Below are positions 54,036-61,552 of a stretch of DNA of 64,000 nucleotides, one piece after another. Origin of the DNA: an uncultured Acetatifactor sp. (GTDB lineage: Bacteria > Bacillota > Clostridia > Lachnospirales > Lachnospiraceae); the NCBI GenBank assembly GCA_910586215.1, contig CAJUGH010000006.1, positions 62,001 through 126,000 on the forward strand. The letters are read 5' to 3'. Positions within the stretch are counted from its first letter, which is position 1; each line of letters starts with the position of its first letter. A program made the position numbers and the translations under genes. The notes under the pieces were generated by a model that did not search any database, was not told the DNA's origin, and was given only the letters and a program-made list of their open reading frames with translations.

Positions 54036-54785
54036 TTACTTATAATTGACGATCTTCCCGAAATCAGCCTTCAGGGAAGCGCCGCCTACCAGGCCGCCAT
54101 CAATATCCGGCTGGGCAAACAATTCCGCAGCATTTCCTGCGTTCACGGAACCACCGTACTGGATGCGTACCGCCGCCGCAGTGGCGCCATCATACATTTC
54201 AGCGATACAATCCCTGATTCCCTTGCATACCTCCTGGGCCTGCTGGGTGGTCGCGGTCTTGCCGGTGCCAATGGCCCAGATAGGCTCATAGGCAATGACC
54301 ATCTCCTTCACCTGGTCCGCAGTCACATCCACCAGGTCGGATTTGATCTGCAGCCGGATCCAGTCCATGGTCACGCCCAGCTCCCGCTGCTCCAAAGTCT
54401 CTCCGCAGCAAAGGATCGGGGTCAGTCCTGCTTCAATTGCCTTCTTCACCTTCTTGTTCAGCAGTGCATCGTCTTCCTTGAAATAATCCCTTCTCTCAGA
54501 ATGCCCGATAATGACATACTGCACACCCGCATCCTTCAGCATGGCTGCTGAGATTTCGCCCGTGTAAGCGCCCTTTTCCTCAAAATACATATTTTCAGCG
54601 CCAACTGCCACATTGGTTCCCTTGACTGCCTCCACAACGGGAACAATGTCAATGGCGGGAACGCAATACACCACATCTGCCTCATCTGTCTTTACAAGAT
54701 CCTTCAAGTCCGCGCACAGCTTTACGGCTTCACTGGGAGTCATGTTCATCTTCCAGTTGCCAGCTATAATCTTTCTTCTTGCCAT
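54036..54785 (-). CDS. tpiA: Triosephosphate isomerase
   Basis: A 249-residue TIM barrel enzyme interconverting dihydroxyacetone phosphate and glyceraldehyde 3-phosphate. GNWKMNM holds the active-site Asn/Lys; IGHSERRDYF the His; AYEPIWAIGTGKTAT the catalytic Glu; the phosphate-binding IQYGGSVN and GGLVGGASL follow. Normal length. It lies 28 bases after the MazG-like gene. Confidence 0.98.
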   Translation of the reverse strand: MARRKIIAGNWKMNMTPSEAVKLCADLKDLVKTDEADVVYCVPAIDIVPVVEAVKGTNVAVGAENMYFEEKGAYTGEISAAMLKDAGVQYVIIGHSERRDYFKEDDALLNKKVKKAIEAGLTPILCCGETLEQRELGVTMDWIRLQIKSDLVDVTADQVKEMVIAYEPIWAIGTGKTATTQQAQEVCKGIRDCIAEMYDGATAAAVRIQYGGSVNAGNAAELFAQPDIDGGLVGGASLKADFGKIVNYK

Positions 54786-54813
54786 GATACAATCCTCTAT
54801 TTTCTGTATGATT

Positions 54814-55149
54814 TTAATTATTTTTCCAACGCGTCATATTTCTCTCGAACTTTTCGGTATAAGCCCGTTTCAATTCCTCCGGCGTTATACCATAGCACAA
54901 CATGACATCGCCGTAATACATGAGAACATCCGTCATCTCCTCCACAAAATCCTTCCGAAGCTCCCTGTCCTCCATGACTATATGAGCCCTGTTTTTCTTT
55001 ATGATGTCAATGACTTCTCCAATCTCCCCGATCATCCAGAGCAGCTTGTTCTTCCCTGTCTCCGGATTGATCGGCTCCCACCTGTTTTTATAGTTTTCCT
55101 GCAGTTTCTTCTGCATTTCCAGCATTTCATTGACTGTAAAGTCTTCCAT
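54814..55149 (-). CDS. MazG-like nucleotide pyrophosphohydrolase
   Basis: A 111-residue all-alpha NTP-pyrophosphohydrolase-like protein. The metal-binding pattern is seen as GEIGEVIDIIKKNR (E-x2-E) followed by DFVEEMTDVLMYYGD (E-x2-D). Such enzymes clear non-canonical nucleotides. The substrate is unknown. It sits between pgk and tpiA and shares the tpiA transcript. Confidence 0.82.
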   Translation of the reverse strand: MEDFTVNEMLEMQKKLQENYKNRWEPINPETGKNKLLWMIGEIGEVIDIIKKNRAHIVMEDRELRKDFVEEMTDVLMYYGDVMLCYGITPEELKRAYTEKFERNMTRWKNN

Positions 55150-55338
55150 ATCCTGTCTGCCCTTCTTGCTGCAATAGCGGAAGAATGCCGTCTCTCCTAT
55201 TTGTCATCCGCAACGCCAGAAGAATGCCGTCTCTTAGGCATTCTCCCAGGCCTGACTTAGAAAATCTTAGCCTGCGTACTTTGCTGGCTTAGATTTTCTT
55301 CAGGCCTTACGCACGGCGTGGCAGTTTCCAGATTTCAC
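55150..55338 (-). repeat. pgk-MazG gap with two-hairpin structured element
   Basis: On the minus strand: long hairpin (plus 55,306-55,249) with outer arms GGCCTGA/TCAGGCC, inner AGAAAATCTAAGCC and GGCTAAGATTTTCT, and loop containing AAAGTAC; then AGAATGCC...GGCATTCT (55,244-55,221). AGAAGAATGCCGTCTCT is repeated directly 39 bases away at 55,181. Same architecture as 9241-9324 near flhB. Confidence 0.75.
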
Positions 55339-56562
55339 TTACTTATCATCTGCTGCTGCCACGCCGGGAAGTACTTTGCCTTCCAGGAATTCCAGGGATG
55401 CGCCGCCGCCGGTGGAGATATGGCTCATCTTGTCACCAAATCCAAGCTGGTTCACAGCCGCTGCAGAATCACCGCCGCCGATGATGGTGGTGGCATCTGT
55501 CTCAGCCAGGGCCTTTGCCACTGCAATGGTACCTGCTGCCAGGGTGGGATTCTCGAACACGCCCATAGGCCCGTTCCACACCACGGTCTTGGCGCTCTTC
55601 ACAGCGTCCGCATACATAGCCGCAGTCTTAGGGCCAATATCGCAACCCTCTCTGTCCGCAGGCATATTCTCCACATCATACACTTCTACCTCTACCGGGG
55701 CATCAATGGGATTGGGGAATCCGGTCACGGTCACGGAATCCACGGGAAGCAGCAGCTTCTTGCCCAGCTTCTCGGCCTTCTCCATCATCTCCTTGCAGTA
55801 GTCGATCTTCTCATTGTCCACCAGGGAATTACCGATCTCATAGCCCTTTGCCTTCAAGAAAGTATAGGCCATACCGCCACCGATGATCAAGGTATCGCAT
55901 TTCTCCAGCAGGTTGGAGATCACGTTCAGTTTGTCGGCAACCTTGGCGCCACCCAGGATAGCCACGAAAGGTCTCACAGGATTCTCTACGGCGTTGCCCA
56001 GGAAGTTGATCTCCTTCTGCATCAGGTAGCCCACGGCATTCTCGCCGCCCTTGGCAGTGATGCACTTGGTAACACCCTCAACAGAGGCATGTGCCCTGTG
56101 GGAGGAGCCGAAGGCATCACATACATACAGGTCAGCCAGGTCAGCCAGTTCCTTGCTGAACGCTTCGCCGTTCTTGGTCTCTTCCTTGCCGCGGAAACGG
56201 GTATTCTGGAGCAACACCACGTCCCCTTCCTTCATGGCTTCCACTGCCTCGGTAGCGGCTTCGCCGGTCACATTGTAGTCATTCACGAACACCACATCCT
56301 TGCCCAGCTTCTCGGACAGCCTCTTGGCCACGGGGGCCAGGGATTCCTTCTCGTTGGGTCCTTCCTTCACCTTGCCCAGATGGGAGCAGAGAATCACCTT
56401 GCCACCGTCATCAATCAGCTTCTGAATAGTAGGCAGGGCCGCCACGATCCTGGTTTCATCGGTGATCTCACCGTTCTTGAGGGGCACATTGAAGTCACAT
56501 CTCACCAGGACCCTCTTGCCCTTCGCGTTGATGTCATCTACAGATTTCTTGTTCAAACCCAT
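55339..56562 (-). CDS. pgk: Phosphoglycerate kinase
   Basis: A 407-residue PGK, a glycolytic enzyme making ATP from 1,3-bisphosphoglycerate. The N-terminal domain has VLVRCDFNVPLKNGEI and HLGKVKEGPN; the nucleotide-binding domain has FVAILGGAKVADKLNVI, VWNGPMGVFE and GGGDSAAAV. Start ATG at 56,562 with GGAGG upstream. Normal length. The plus-strand reading frame across it is a codon-bias shadow. Confidence 0.98.
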   Translation of the reverse strand: MGLNKKSVDDINAKGKRVLVRCDFNVPLKNGEITDETRIVAALPTIQKLIDDGGKVILCSHLGKVKEGPNEKESLAPVAKRLSEKLGKDVVFVNDYNVTGEAATEAVEAMKEGDVVLLQNTRFRGKEETKNGEAFSKELADLADLYVCDAFGSSHRAHASVEGVTKCITAKGGENAVGYLMQKEINFLGNAVENPVRPFVAILGGAKVADKLNVISNLLEKCDTLIIGGGMAYTFLKAKGYEIGNSLVDNEKIDYCKEMMEKAEKLGKKLLLPVDSVTVTGFPNPIDAPVEVEVYDVENMPADREGCDIGPKTAAMYADAVKSAKTVVWNGPMGVFENPTLAAGTIAVAKALAETDATTIIGGGDSAAAVNQLGFGDKMSHISTGGGASLEFLEGKVLPGVAAADDK

Positions 56563-56583
56563 TATTAGAAAACCTCCATTTTC

Positions 56584-56625
56584 ATTATACTGCTAAAAGG
56601 GATCCGGTCCATAAGACCGGACCCC
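56584..56625 (-). terminator. gap-pgk hairpin and overlapping TATAAT
   Basis: Minus strand GGGGTCCGGTC...GACCGGATCCC then TTTTAG looks like a terminator or processing hairpin after gap. Eight bases later comes a perfect TATAAT (plus 56,584-56,589) with TGGACC 17 bases before it, inside the hairpin. Partial termination plus a pgk promoter, or simply a stabilising hairpin, are both possible. Confidence 0.55.
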
Positions 56626-56711
56626 TAAGGTCGTCACTTCCGAAAGGAAGCAGCAACTGCACCCTTCCATGTGTAAAAGACTTGTTGTACGATCCGCGAA
56701 AACCCGGAAGT

Positions 56712-57725
56712 TTAGCCCAGCTCGCTGAAGTACTTGATGGTACGAACCATCTGAGAGGTATAGCTGTTCTCATTGTCATACCAGGACACCACCTGTACCA
56801 GGGAATTGCCGTCTTCCATCTTGGAAACCATGGTCTGGGTTGCATCGAAAATGGATCCGTAGGTGCTTCCGATCACATCGGAGGATACGATCTCATCCTC
56901 GTTGTAACCGAAGGACTCGGTAGCGGCAGCCTTCATGGCAGCATTGATGCCTTCCTTGGTCACCTCGCCCTTCACAACTGCTACCAGGATAGTGGTGGAG
57001 CCGGTGGGGGTAGGTACACGCTGTGCGGAGCCGATCAGTTTGCCGTTCAGTTCGGGAATAACCAGGCCGATAGCCTTGGCAGCACCGGTGGAGTTGGGAA
57101 CAATATTGCAGGCACCTGCACGGCTTCTTCTCAGATCTCCTTTCCTCTGAGGTCCGTCCAGAATCATCTGGTCGCCGGTGTAAGCATGGACAGTGGTCAT
57201 GATACCGCTCTGGATGGCAGCGAAATCATTCAAGGCCTTCGCCATGGGAGCCAGGCAGTTGGTGGTGCAGGAAGCGGCGGAGATAACGGTATCTTCGGGC
57301 TTCAAGGTGTCATGGTTCACATTGTATACGATGGTGGGAAGGTCATTTCCTGCAGGAGCAGAGATCACAACCTTGCGGGCACCGGCTGTAACATGTGCGC
57401 TGGCCTTCTCCTTGGAGGTGTAGAAACCGGTACACTCCAGAACTACGTCCACCTTCAACTCACCCCAGGGAAGCTTGGAAGCGTCAGCTTCTTTGTAGAT
57501 GGTGATGGTCTTGCCGTTCACGGTGATGTTGTCTTCGCCTGCCACAACAGAATCAGCATATTTGTACTTGCCCTGGGAAGAGTCGTACTTCAACAGGTGT
57601 GCCAGCATCTTAGGGCTGGTCAGATCGTTGATCGCCACTACCTCATACCCCTCAGCATCAAACATCTGTCTGAATGCCAGACGACCGATACGGCCAAAAC
57701 CATTAATTGCAACTCTTACTGCCAT
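56712..57725 (-). CDS. gap: Glyceraldehyde-3-phosphate dehydrogenase, type I
   Basis: A 337-residue NAD-dependent GAPDH. The N-terminal NAD fold begins AVRVAINGFGRIGRLAF; catalytic Cys is in SAASCTTNCLAP; NSTGAAKAIG and PTGSTTILVAVV follow. Start 57,725 has AGGAGGG 7 bases upstream and matches the family; the reading from 57,815 starts inside the leader. First gene of the glycolytic cluster. Confidence 0.98.
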   Translation of the reverse strand: MAVRVAINGFGRIGRLAFRQMFDAEGYEVVAINDLTSPKMLAHLLKYDSSQGKYKYADSVVAGEDNITVNGKTITIYKEADASKLPWGELKVDVVLECTGFYTSKEKASAHVTAGARKVVISAPAGNDLPTIVYNVNHDTLKPEDTVISAASCTTNCLAPMAKALNDFAAIQSGIMTTVHAYTGDQMILDGPQRKGDLRRSRAGACNIVPNSTGAAKAIGLVIPELNGKLIGSAQRVPTPTGSTTILVAVVKGEVTKEGINAAMKAAATESFGYNEDEIVSSDVIGSTYGSIFDATQTMVSKMEDGNSLVQVVSWYDNENSYTSQMVRTIKYFSELG

Positions 57726-57869
57726 TTTAGTTCCCTCCTGATATATAATATTTTGCCTATTGGACCACTGTCGTCCAACAAGATATCCCTTTTGACAATC
57801 GGCGTGCATGTCCAATTGTCAAAATATTATCAACAGCCTTATTGTACCCGATTACCCCCCAGAATTCAA
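57726..57869 (-). promoter_or_regulatory. gap promoter and structured leader
   Basis: Minus strand -35 TTGAAT (plus 57,864-57,869), 17-base spacer, -10 TACAAT (57,841-57,846). The leader has a 13-base inverted repeat, TTTTGACAATTGG...CCGATTGTCAAAA (57,790-57,824, 12 of 13 pair), and TTGGAC...GTCCAA (57,760-57,778) just before the SD. The first could be a repressor operator or an mRNA-stabilising hairpin. Confidence 0.6.
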
Positions 57870-57887
57870 GATGCAATTATAAAATAA

Positions 57888-57917
57888 TTGACATTCCCTG
57901 GAAATTTAATGGATTAT
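57888..57917 (+). promoter_or_regulatory. Possible hisJ promoter
   Basis: TTGACA (57,888-57,893), 18-base spacer, GATTAT (57,912-57,917). The rest of the gap to hisJ shows only the SD AGAGGAG. It is divergent from gap. Confidence 0.4.
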
Positions 57918-58009
57918 TTAGATTTCAGCCCTGTTGACAGATTCCAGTTTCTGCCTTATGCTATTCCCCATACAGATACAAGCGGGAATCATTTCCAGAG
58001 GAGAACATC

Positions 58010-58828
58010 ATGCCAATTACAGCCGACTGCCATCTGCATTCCATCCACTCCGGGGATTCTGACACGCCCATGGAGGATATGATCCAGGCAGGGATCCGCC
58101 AGGGTCTTTCTGCCATGTGCTTCACGGAGCACATGGACATCGGCTTTCCGGATTCCCCAGAGGGCCCTGGCAGTATCTTCCTGTTAGACACAGAGGCTTA
58201 CCTGGGCCAGGCAGCACAGTTCAAGGCAGACTTCCAGGACCAGATCCTTCTGCTGTCCGGCGTGGAACTGGGACTACAGGCAGACTATGCCGAAGCCATC
58301 CAGGCCTATGCCGCCTCCTATCCCTTTGATTTCATCATTGGCTCCTCCCATGTCTGCCATGGCCGGGATCCCTACTACCCCTCCTTTTACCAAGGCCGCA
58401 GACAGGAAGAGGCCTATCTGGAATATTTTGAGAGTATCCTGGAAAATATACAGCTTTTTTCTGCTTTTGATGTGTATGGCCATCTGGATTATGCGGTCCG
58501 GTACGGCCCGGACCGGGACAGAAATTACACCTATGAGACCTACCGGGATATTTTTGATGCAATCCTAAGACTTCTGATCGAAAAAGGAAAGGGAATCGAA
58601 CTGAACACCGGGGGACTGAAAGCAGGCATGCGGGATGTCCATCCCTGCACTGCCGTTCTACGGCGTTACCGGGAACTGGGCGGAGAGATTCTCACCATCG
58701 GCAGTGATGCCCACTCCCCGGAGCATGTGGCCACCTCCTTTTCCAGGGCTGCGGCTGTGCTGGAAGCCTGCGGTTTCCGGTATTATACGGTTTATGAGGG
58801 CAGAAAACCCCGGTTCTGCCAGCTATGA
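58010..58828 (+). CDS. hisJ: PHP-family histidinol-phosphatase
   Basis: A 272-residue PHP-domain phosphatase, removing phosphate from histidinol phosphate in histidine synthesis. The metal-binding motifs are ADCHLHSIHSGDS (HxH), CFTEHMD, IIGSSHVC, GHLDY and GSDAHSPEH. AGAGGAG lies 6 bases before the ATG. Closely similar PHP phosphatases act on other phosphate esters, so the substrate is not certain. Confidence 0.88.
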   Translation: MPITADCHLHSIHSGDSDTPMEDMIQAGIRQGLSAMCFTEHMDIGFPDSPEGPGSIFLLDTEAYLGQAAQFKADFQDQILLLSGVELGLQADYAEAIQAYAASYPFDFIIGSSHVCHGRDPYYPSFYQGRRQEEAYLEYFESILENIQLFSAFDVYGHLDYAVRYGPDRDRNYTYETYRDIFDAILRLLIEKGKGIELNTGGLKAGMRDVHPCTAVLRRYRELGGEILTIGSDAHSPEHVATSFSRAAAVLEACGFRYYTVYEGRKPRFCQL

Positions 58829-59009
58829 TCTTTGTTGTCGTAACCGGCAGGACCGGGGCCAGGAACCCCTACAGTACTTCCTTCCCGAACCACCGAATGA
58901 GGGCCAAATATACCGCAAATGCGGAAACGCGGTTTACCGCGGCAGATGGCGGGAACGAATTTCAAAACACGCTCTAGCATGCATAACCTTACACTGAACA
59001 CAGGATGTC
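58829..59009. other. hisJ-lipoprotein gap
   Basis: A 181-base convergent gap. It contains TACCGC-AAATGC-GGAAACGC-GGTTTACCGCGG (small inverted repeats around GCGGT). No terminator with a clear U-tract is seen. Short reading frames across it are not considered genes. Confidence 0.4.
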
Positions 59010-59756
59010 TTAATCCTCCAGCACGGTACTTCTATATTCAATGGAAATGATCTCATCCTCCTGGAGGATAAAGCAGAGTTTCATGCCGTCCTTCTCATAC
59101 ACCAGCATGCCGTTTTCCTCCTGGCCTGCACCGGCACCCTCCCCGGGATAAGCCTGCTCCAGTTCCTCCCTGGTATCCCCGATGCCGATGCCCTCCGCTG
59201 TCAGCACAGAATCATCCTTCAGGATGACGCCAGACACATAATCCTTATCCCCGTCCGGGTAGGTGTCCAGTTCAAATCCATGGTAGGTATACATCTTATC
59301 CAGCCCGTCAAAGGCACAGCTTGCCGCCTCAAAATAAGACACCGGCTCCCCAAGCTGATCCAGGATGGGCGCTGCGTCCGCATCTATCTCCACTGTCACG
59401 CCTTGATAGACAAAGGTATAACCTTTCCCGCTGTCTGCGGCTGTCTCCCCGCCATCTGTTCCTGTGCCATCTACCGCCTGTCCGTCATCTGCATTGTCCC
59501 CGCCCCCGGCCATATTGGCAGTTCCTATCTCCTCCCCGGAACCTTCCTCTGCCGGGAGGTTCTGCACGCTTCCATTTACCACTTTTTCTTCCTGGCTGCA
59601 GGCTGTGACAAGGAACAGGCACGCGGCAAATAAGGATGCGCTGCCCGCTATCCTAAGCCCTGCGCCTCTTCCCCTGTAGGATATCCTTCCTACCGCCCTT
59701 TCTGCTCCTACTATTCCTTCTGTTCTCCCTGCCTGGTTCCTCATTTCCCCTGTCAT
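59010..59756 (-). CDS. Lipoprotein of unknown function
   Basis: A 248-residue secreted lipoprotein: basic N-terminus, hydrophobic LRIAGSASLFAACLFL and lipobox LVTAC (about residues 49-53). An Asp/Gly/Glu-rich linker (about 70-110) leads to a C-terminal domain (about 112-248) with YTFVYQGVTVEIDADA, YFEAASCAFDGLDKMYTY, IGIGDTREELEQAYPG and MKLCFILQEDEIISIEYRS. The IGIGDT-E-L--AYP pattern recurs in Firmicute surface lipoproteins. No function is assigned. Confidence 0.7.
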   Translation of the reverse strand: MTGEMRNQAGRTEGIVGAERAVGRISYRGRGAGLRIAGSASLFAACLFLVTACSQEEKVVNGSVQNLPAEEGSGEEIGTANMAGGGDNADDGQAVDGTGTDGGETAADSGKGYTFVYQGVTVEIDADAAPILDQLGEPVSYFEAASCAFDGLDKMYTYHGFELDTYPDGDKDYVSGVILKDDSVLTAEGIGIGDTREELEQAYPGEGAGAGQEENGMLVYEKDGMKLCFILQEDEIISIEYRSTVLED

Positions 59757-59802
59757 CTTTTTCTCTCCCTTCCCTTACCAGATTCCCATACGGCCAGTCA
59801 TA

Positions 59803-60285
59803 TTATCCTGCGTGATAACACTTCGCGGTACTGACCACCTTATCCCCGTATGGTTCTATCAGCTTCTTTATTTCAGGCATATCTTTCTCCTGATAGGAGT
59901 CAGACCATTTCAACAGACTTATCAGTGATTTCAAAGTCTCCTTTTTCCCCTTCTCCAGTCCCAGTTTCCTTCGAAGGAATCTCCTTATGATGCGGTATCT
60001 ATAGGTACGTCTTGGTACTTCCAGCAGATAAATCTGGTCCGCATCGGCAAAACACTGTTTACACCACTTGTAGTAGACGCCTTCTATGATCCACTCTTCT
60101 TTTTCCAGAATCTCCTGTAGCATTACCTGCCGTTCTTCCGGATTTCTCTTCACGCCATAAGATTCTGCCTTGTTATCCCATTGCAGGTCATCCAGGTCAT
60201 AATGTTCTATATGATGTTCCTCTGACAGTTTGTCAGCCAGATATGTCTTTCCAGAACCACTTCCACCGATAATATATATCTTCAC
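59803..60285 (-). CDS. Small P-loop kinase-like ATPase
   Basis: A 160-residue AAA/adenylate-kinase-like protein starting VKIYIIGGSGSGKTYLADKL (P-loop GGSGSGKT). GTG at 60,285 is chosen because GGAGG lies 6 bases upstream. Further motifs are YDLDDLQW and WIIEGVYYKW, then RRTYRYRIIRRFLRRK, an Arg-rich lid. It resembles the DNA topology modulation (FlaR-like) family of small kinases. Substrate unknown. Confidence 0.8.
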   Translation of the reverse strand: MKIYIIGGSGSGKTYLADKLSEEHHIEHYDLDDLQWDNKAESYGVKRNPEERQVMLQEILEKEEWIIEGVYYKWCKQCFADADQIYLLEVPRRTYRYRIIRRFLRRKLGLEKGKKETLKSLISLLKWSDSYQEKDMPEIKKLIEPYGDKVVSTAKCYHAG

Positions 60286-60300
60286 TCCCTGCCTCCTCAG

Positions 60301-60467
60301 ACTTGAAATCTGCCCTATAGGCGAACCGCGCACCGTTCAGTGCCCTGTCTGAACTGTTACCGAAAGCCGCCGCAAGGGCTATGCTTTTTACCCGTATTGC
60401 CCCTTAAAAAGATTACCGCTTACTTCGTTCACAGCAATCCAAAATGCTTCCATCCTATTTTACATCC
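60301..60467. repeat. Rearranged repeat fragments downstream of the dlt-like operon
   Basis: ATTACCGCTTACTTCGTTCACAGCAAT (60,412-60,438) matches the left end of the 22,557 element, and GAACTGTTAC (60,351-60,360) its right end in reverse. Between them GCTTTTTACCCGTATTGCC (60,383-60,401) is shared with 53,868-53,886. No terminator or gene is clear. Confidence 0.5.
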
Positions 60468-61523
60468 CTACGGCTCCTCCATGTCATAATAGGCATACTG
60501 GGCCTGCTTCTCCGCTTCGTAGGCCGCCAGTTTCGCCTCCCAGCGTCCTGCCAGGGCTTCCTCCCCCCTGCGGTCCGGCACCCCCAGTTCCTCCGAAAGC
60601 ATACGTCCCAGATAGCGGGAGAGCTTCTCCGCCCCGGACAGATTCATGTGCAGTCCGCCGTCATAAGTGTCCGTGTCATAGTCAATACCTGTCTCCTCCC
60701 TAAGTTCCAGGAAATTCAGATAGCGCAGCCCGTGTTCTGCCGCATACTCCTCCACCTGGTCCTCCCACTCCGGGTACCAGTATGGGTAGATGCTGGGAGC
60801 CTTCACCAGCACAAGCTGGATTCCTTTCTCGTCACAAAGCTTCCGCATCTTGTCCAGGTATTCCCAGGCTTTCTCCCCGAAATTGTAGTCTCCCAGTACA
60901 CGTCCTCCTGGCACATCCCCGGCCGCCTTCACATCCACCCGCATGTAATAGCCATTGTGGGACACCTGCTTTTTGTCAAACAGATACTGCACATCTGCCC
61001 CGGTCAGTTCACTCCAGCGGCTGTGGTACCGCAGGATGGGGAACACATAGTCTAGGAATTCCTCCTCCGGCTTCATGGAAGCCAGTATGGCCTTCACCTT
61101 GGGCAGGGACCACTCCATTCCCTCCAGGGTCATACGGTTGTACGCTTCCCTCTGGGACTCATTGTACTGCAGGGACAGCACGTTGAACACCAATACCTCA
61201 GGCACCTCATAGCGCAGGGTGTCCTCCAGCAGGTAATAGGACTGCCAGATATATTGCTGGGCACTGCCCCGGATGTAACTGTTGATGCCATATTCCTGCC
61301 AGAGCACTGCCGGCGAGAAATTCTCATACACCTCACAGTCCCCGATAAATATTACATCAAAGTCCTTCTCTTCCCCATAATATTCGGCAATGAAAGCACC
61401 CTCCACCACATCATCCACATATTTGGGGATCAGAAGTCTCTGTAAGAGCCACAGAGTCACCAGTACCACCAGGGCAGATCCTGCTATTTTTATGATTTTC
61501 CGCATCTTTTCCTTGCGCTCCAT
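60468..61523 (-). CDS. DltD-like SGNH-fold protein with Cys at the nucleophile position
   Basis: A 351-residue protein with an N-terminal anchor (about 10-32, IIKIAGSALVVLVTLWLLQR) and an extracytoplasmic SGNH-like domain. The first block reads IFIGDCEVYENFSP, with Cys63 where DltD-type proteins have Ser in GDS; the last block has DGGLHMNLSGAEKLS with the Asp and His of the triad. Last gene of the dlt-like module. DltD completes D-alanyl or acyl transfer to cell-wall polymers. The start could be Met7. Confidence 0.78.
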   Translation of the reverse strand: MERKEKMRKIIKIAGSALVVLVTLWLLQRLLIPKYVDDVVEGAFIAEYYGEEKDFDVIFIGDCEVYENFSPAVLWQEYGINSYIRGSAQQYIWQSYYLLEDTLRYEVPEVLVFNVLSLQYNESQREAYNRMTLEGMEWSLPKVKAILASMKPEEEFLDYVFPILRYHSRWSELTGADVQYLFDKKQVSHNGYYMRVDVKAAGDVPGGRVLGDYNFGEKAWEYLDKMRKLCDEKGIQLVLVKAPSIYPYWYPEWEDQVEEYAAEHGLRYLNFLELREETGIDYDTDTYDGGLHMNLSGAEKLSRYLGRMLSEELGVPDRRGEEALAGRWEAKLAAYEAEKQAQYAYYDMEEP

Positions 61524-61552
61524 CTTATTCTTGCGCTCCCTTGTCCCATTTG

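Noticed and set aside
55318..56568. 416-codon plus-strand frame opposite pgk
   Set aside because: Opposite a certain Pgk; rich in His, Gly and Leu as expected from reversed codons.
56682..57887. 401-codon plus-strand frame opposite gap
   Set aside because: Same shadow effect opposite a certain GAPDH.
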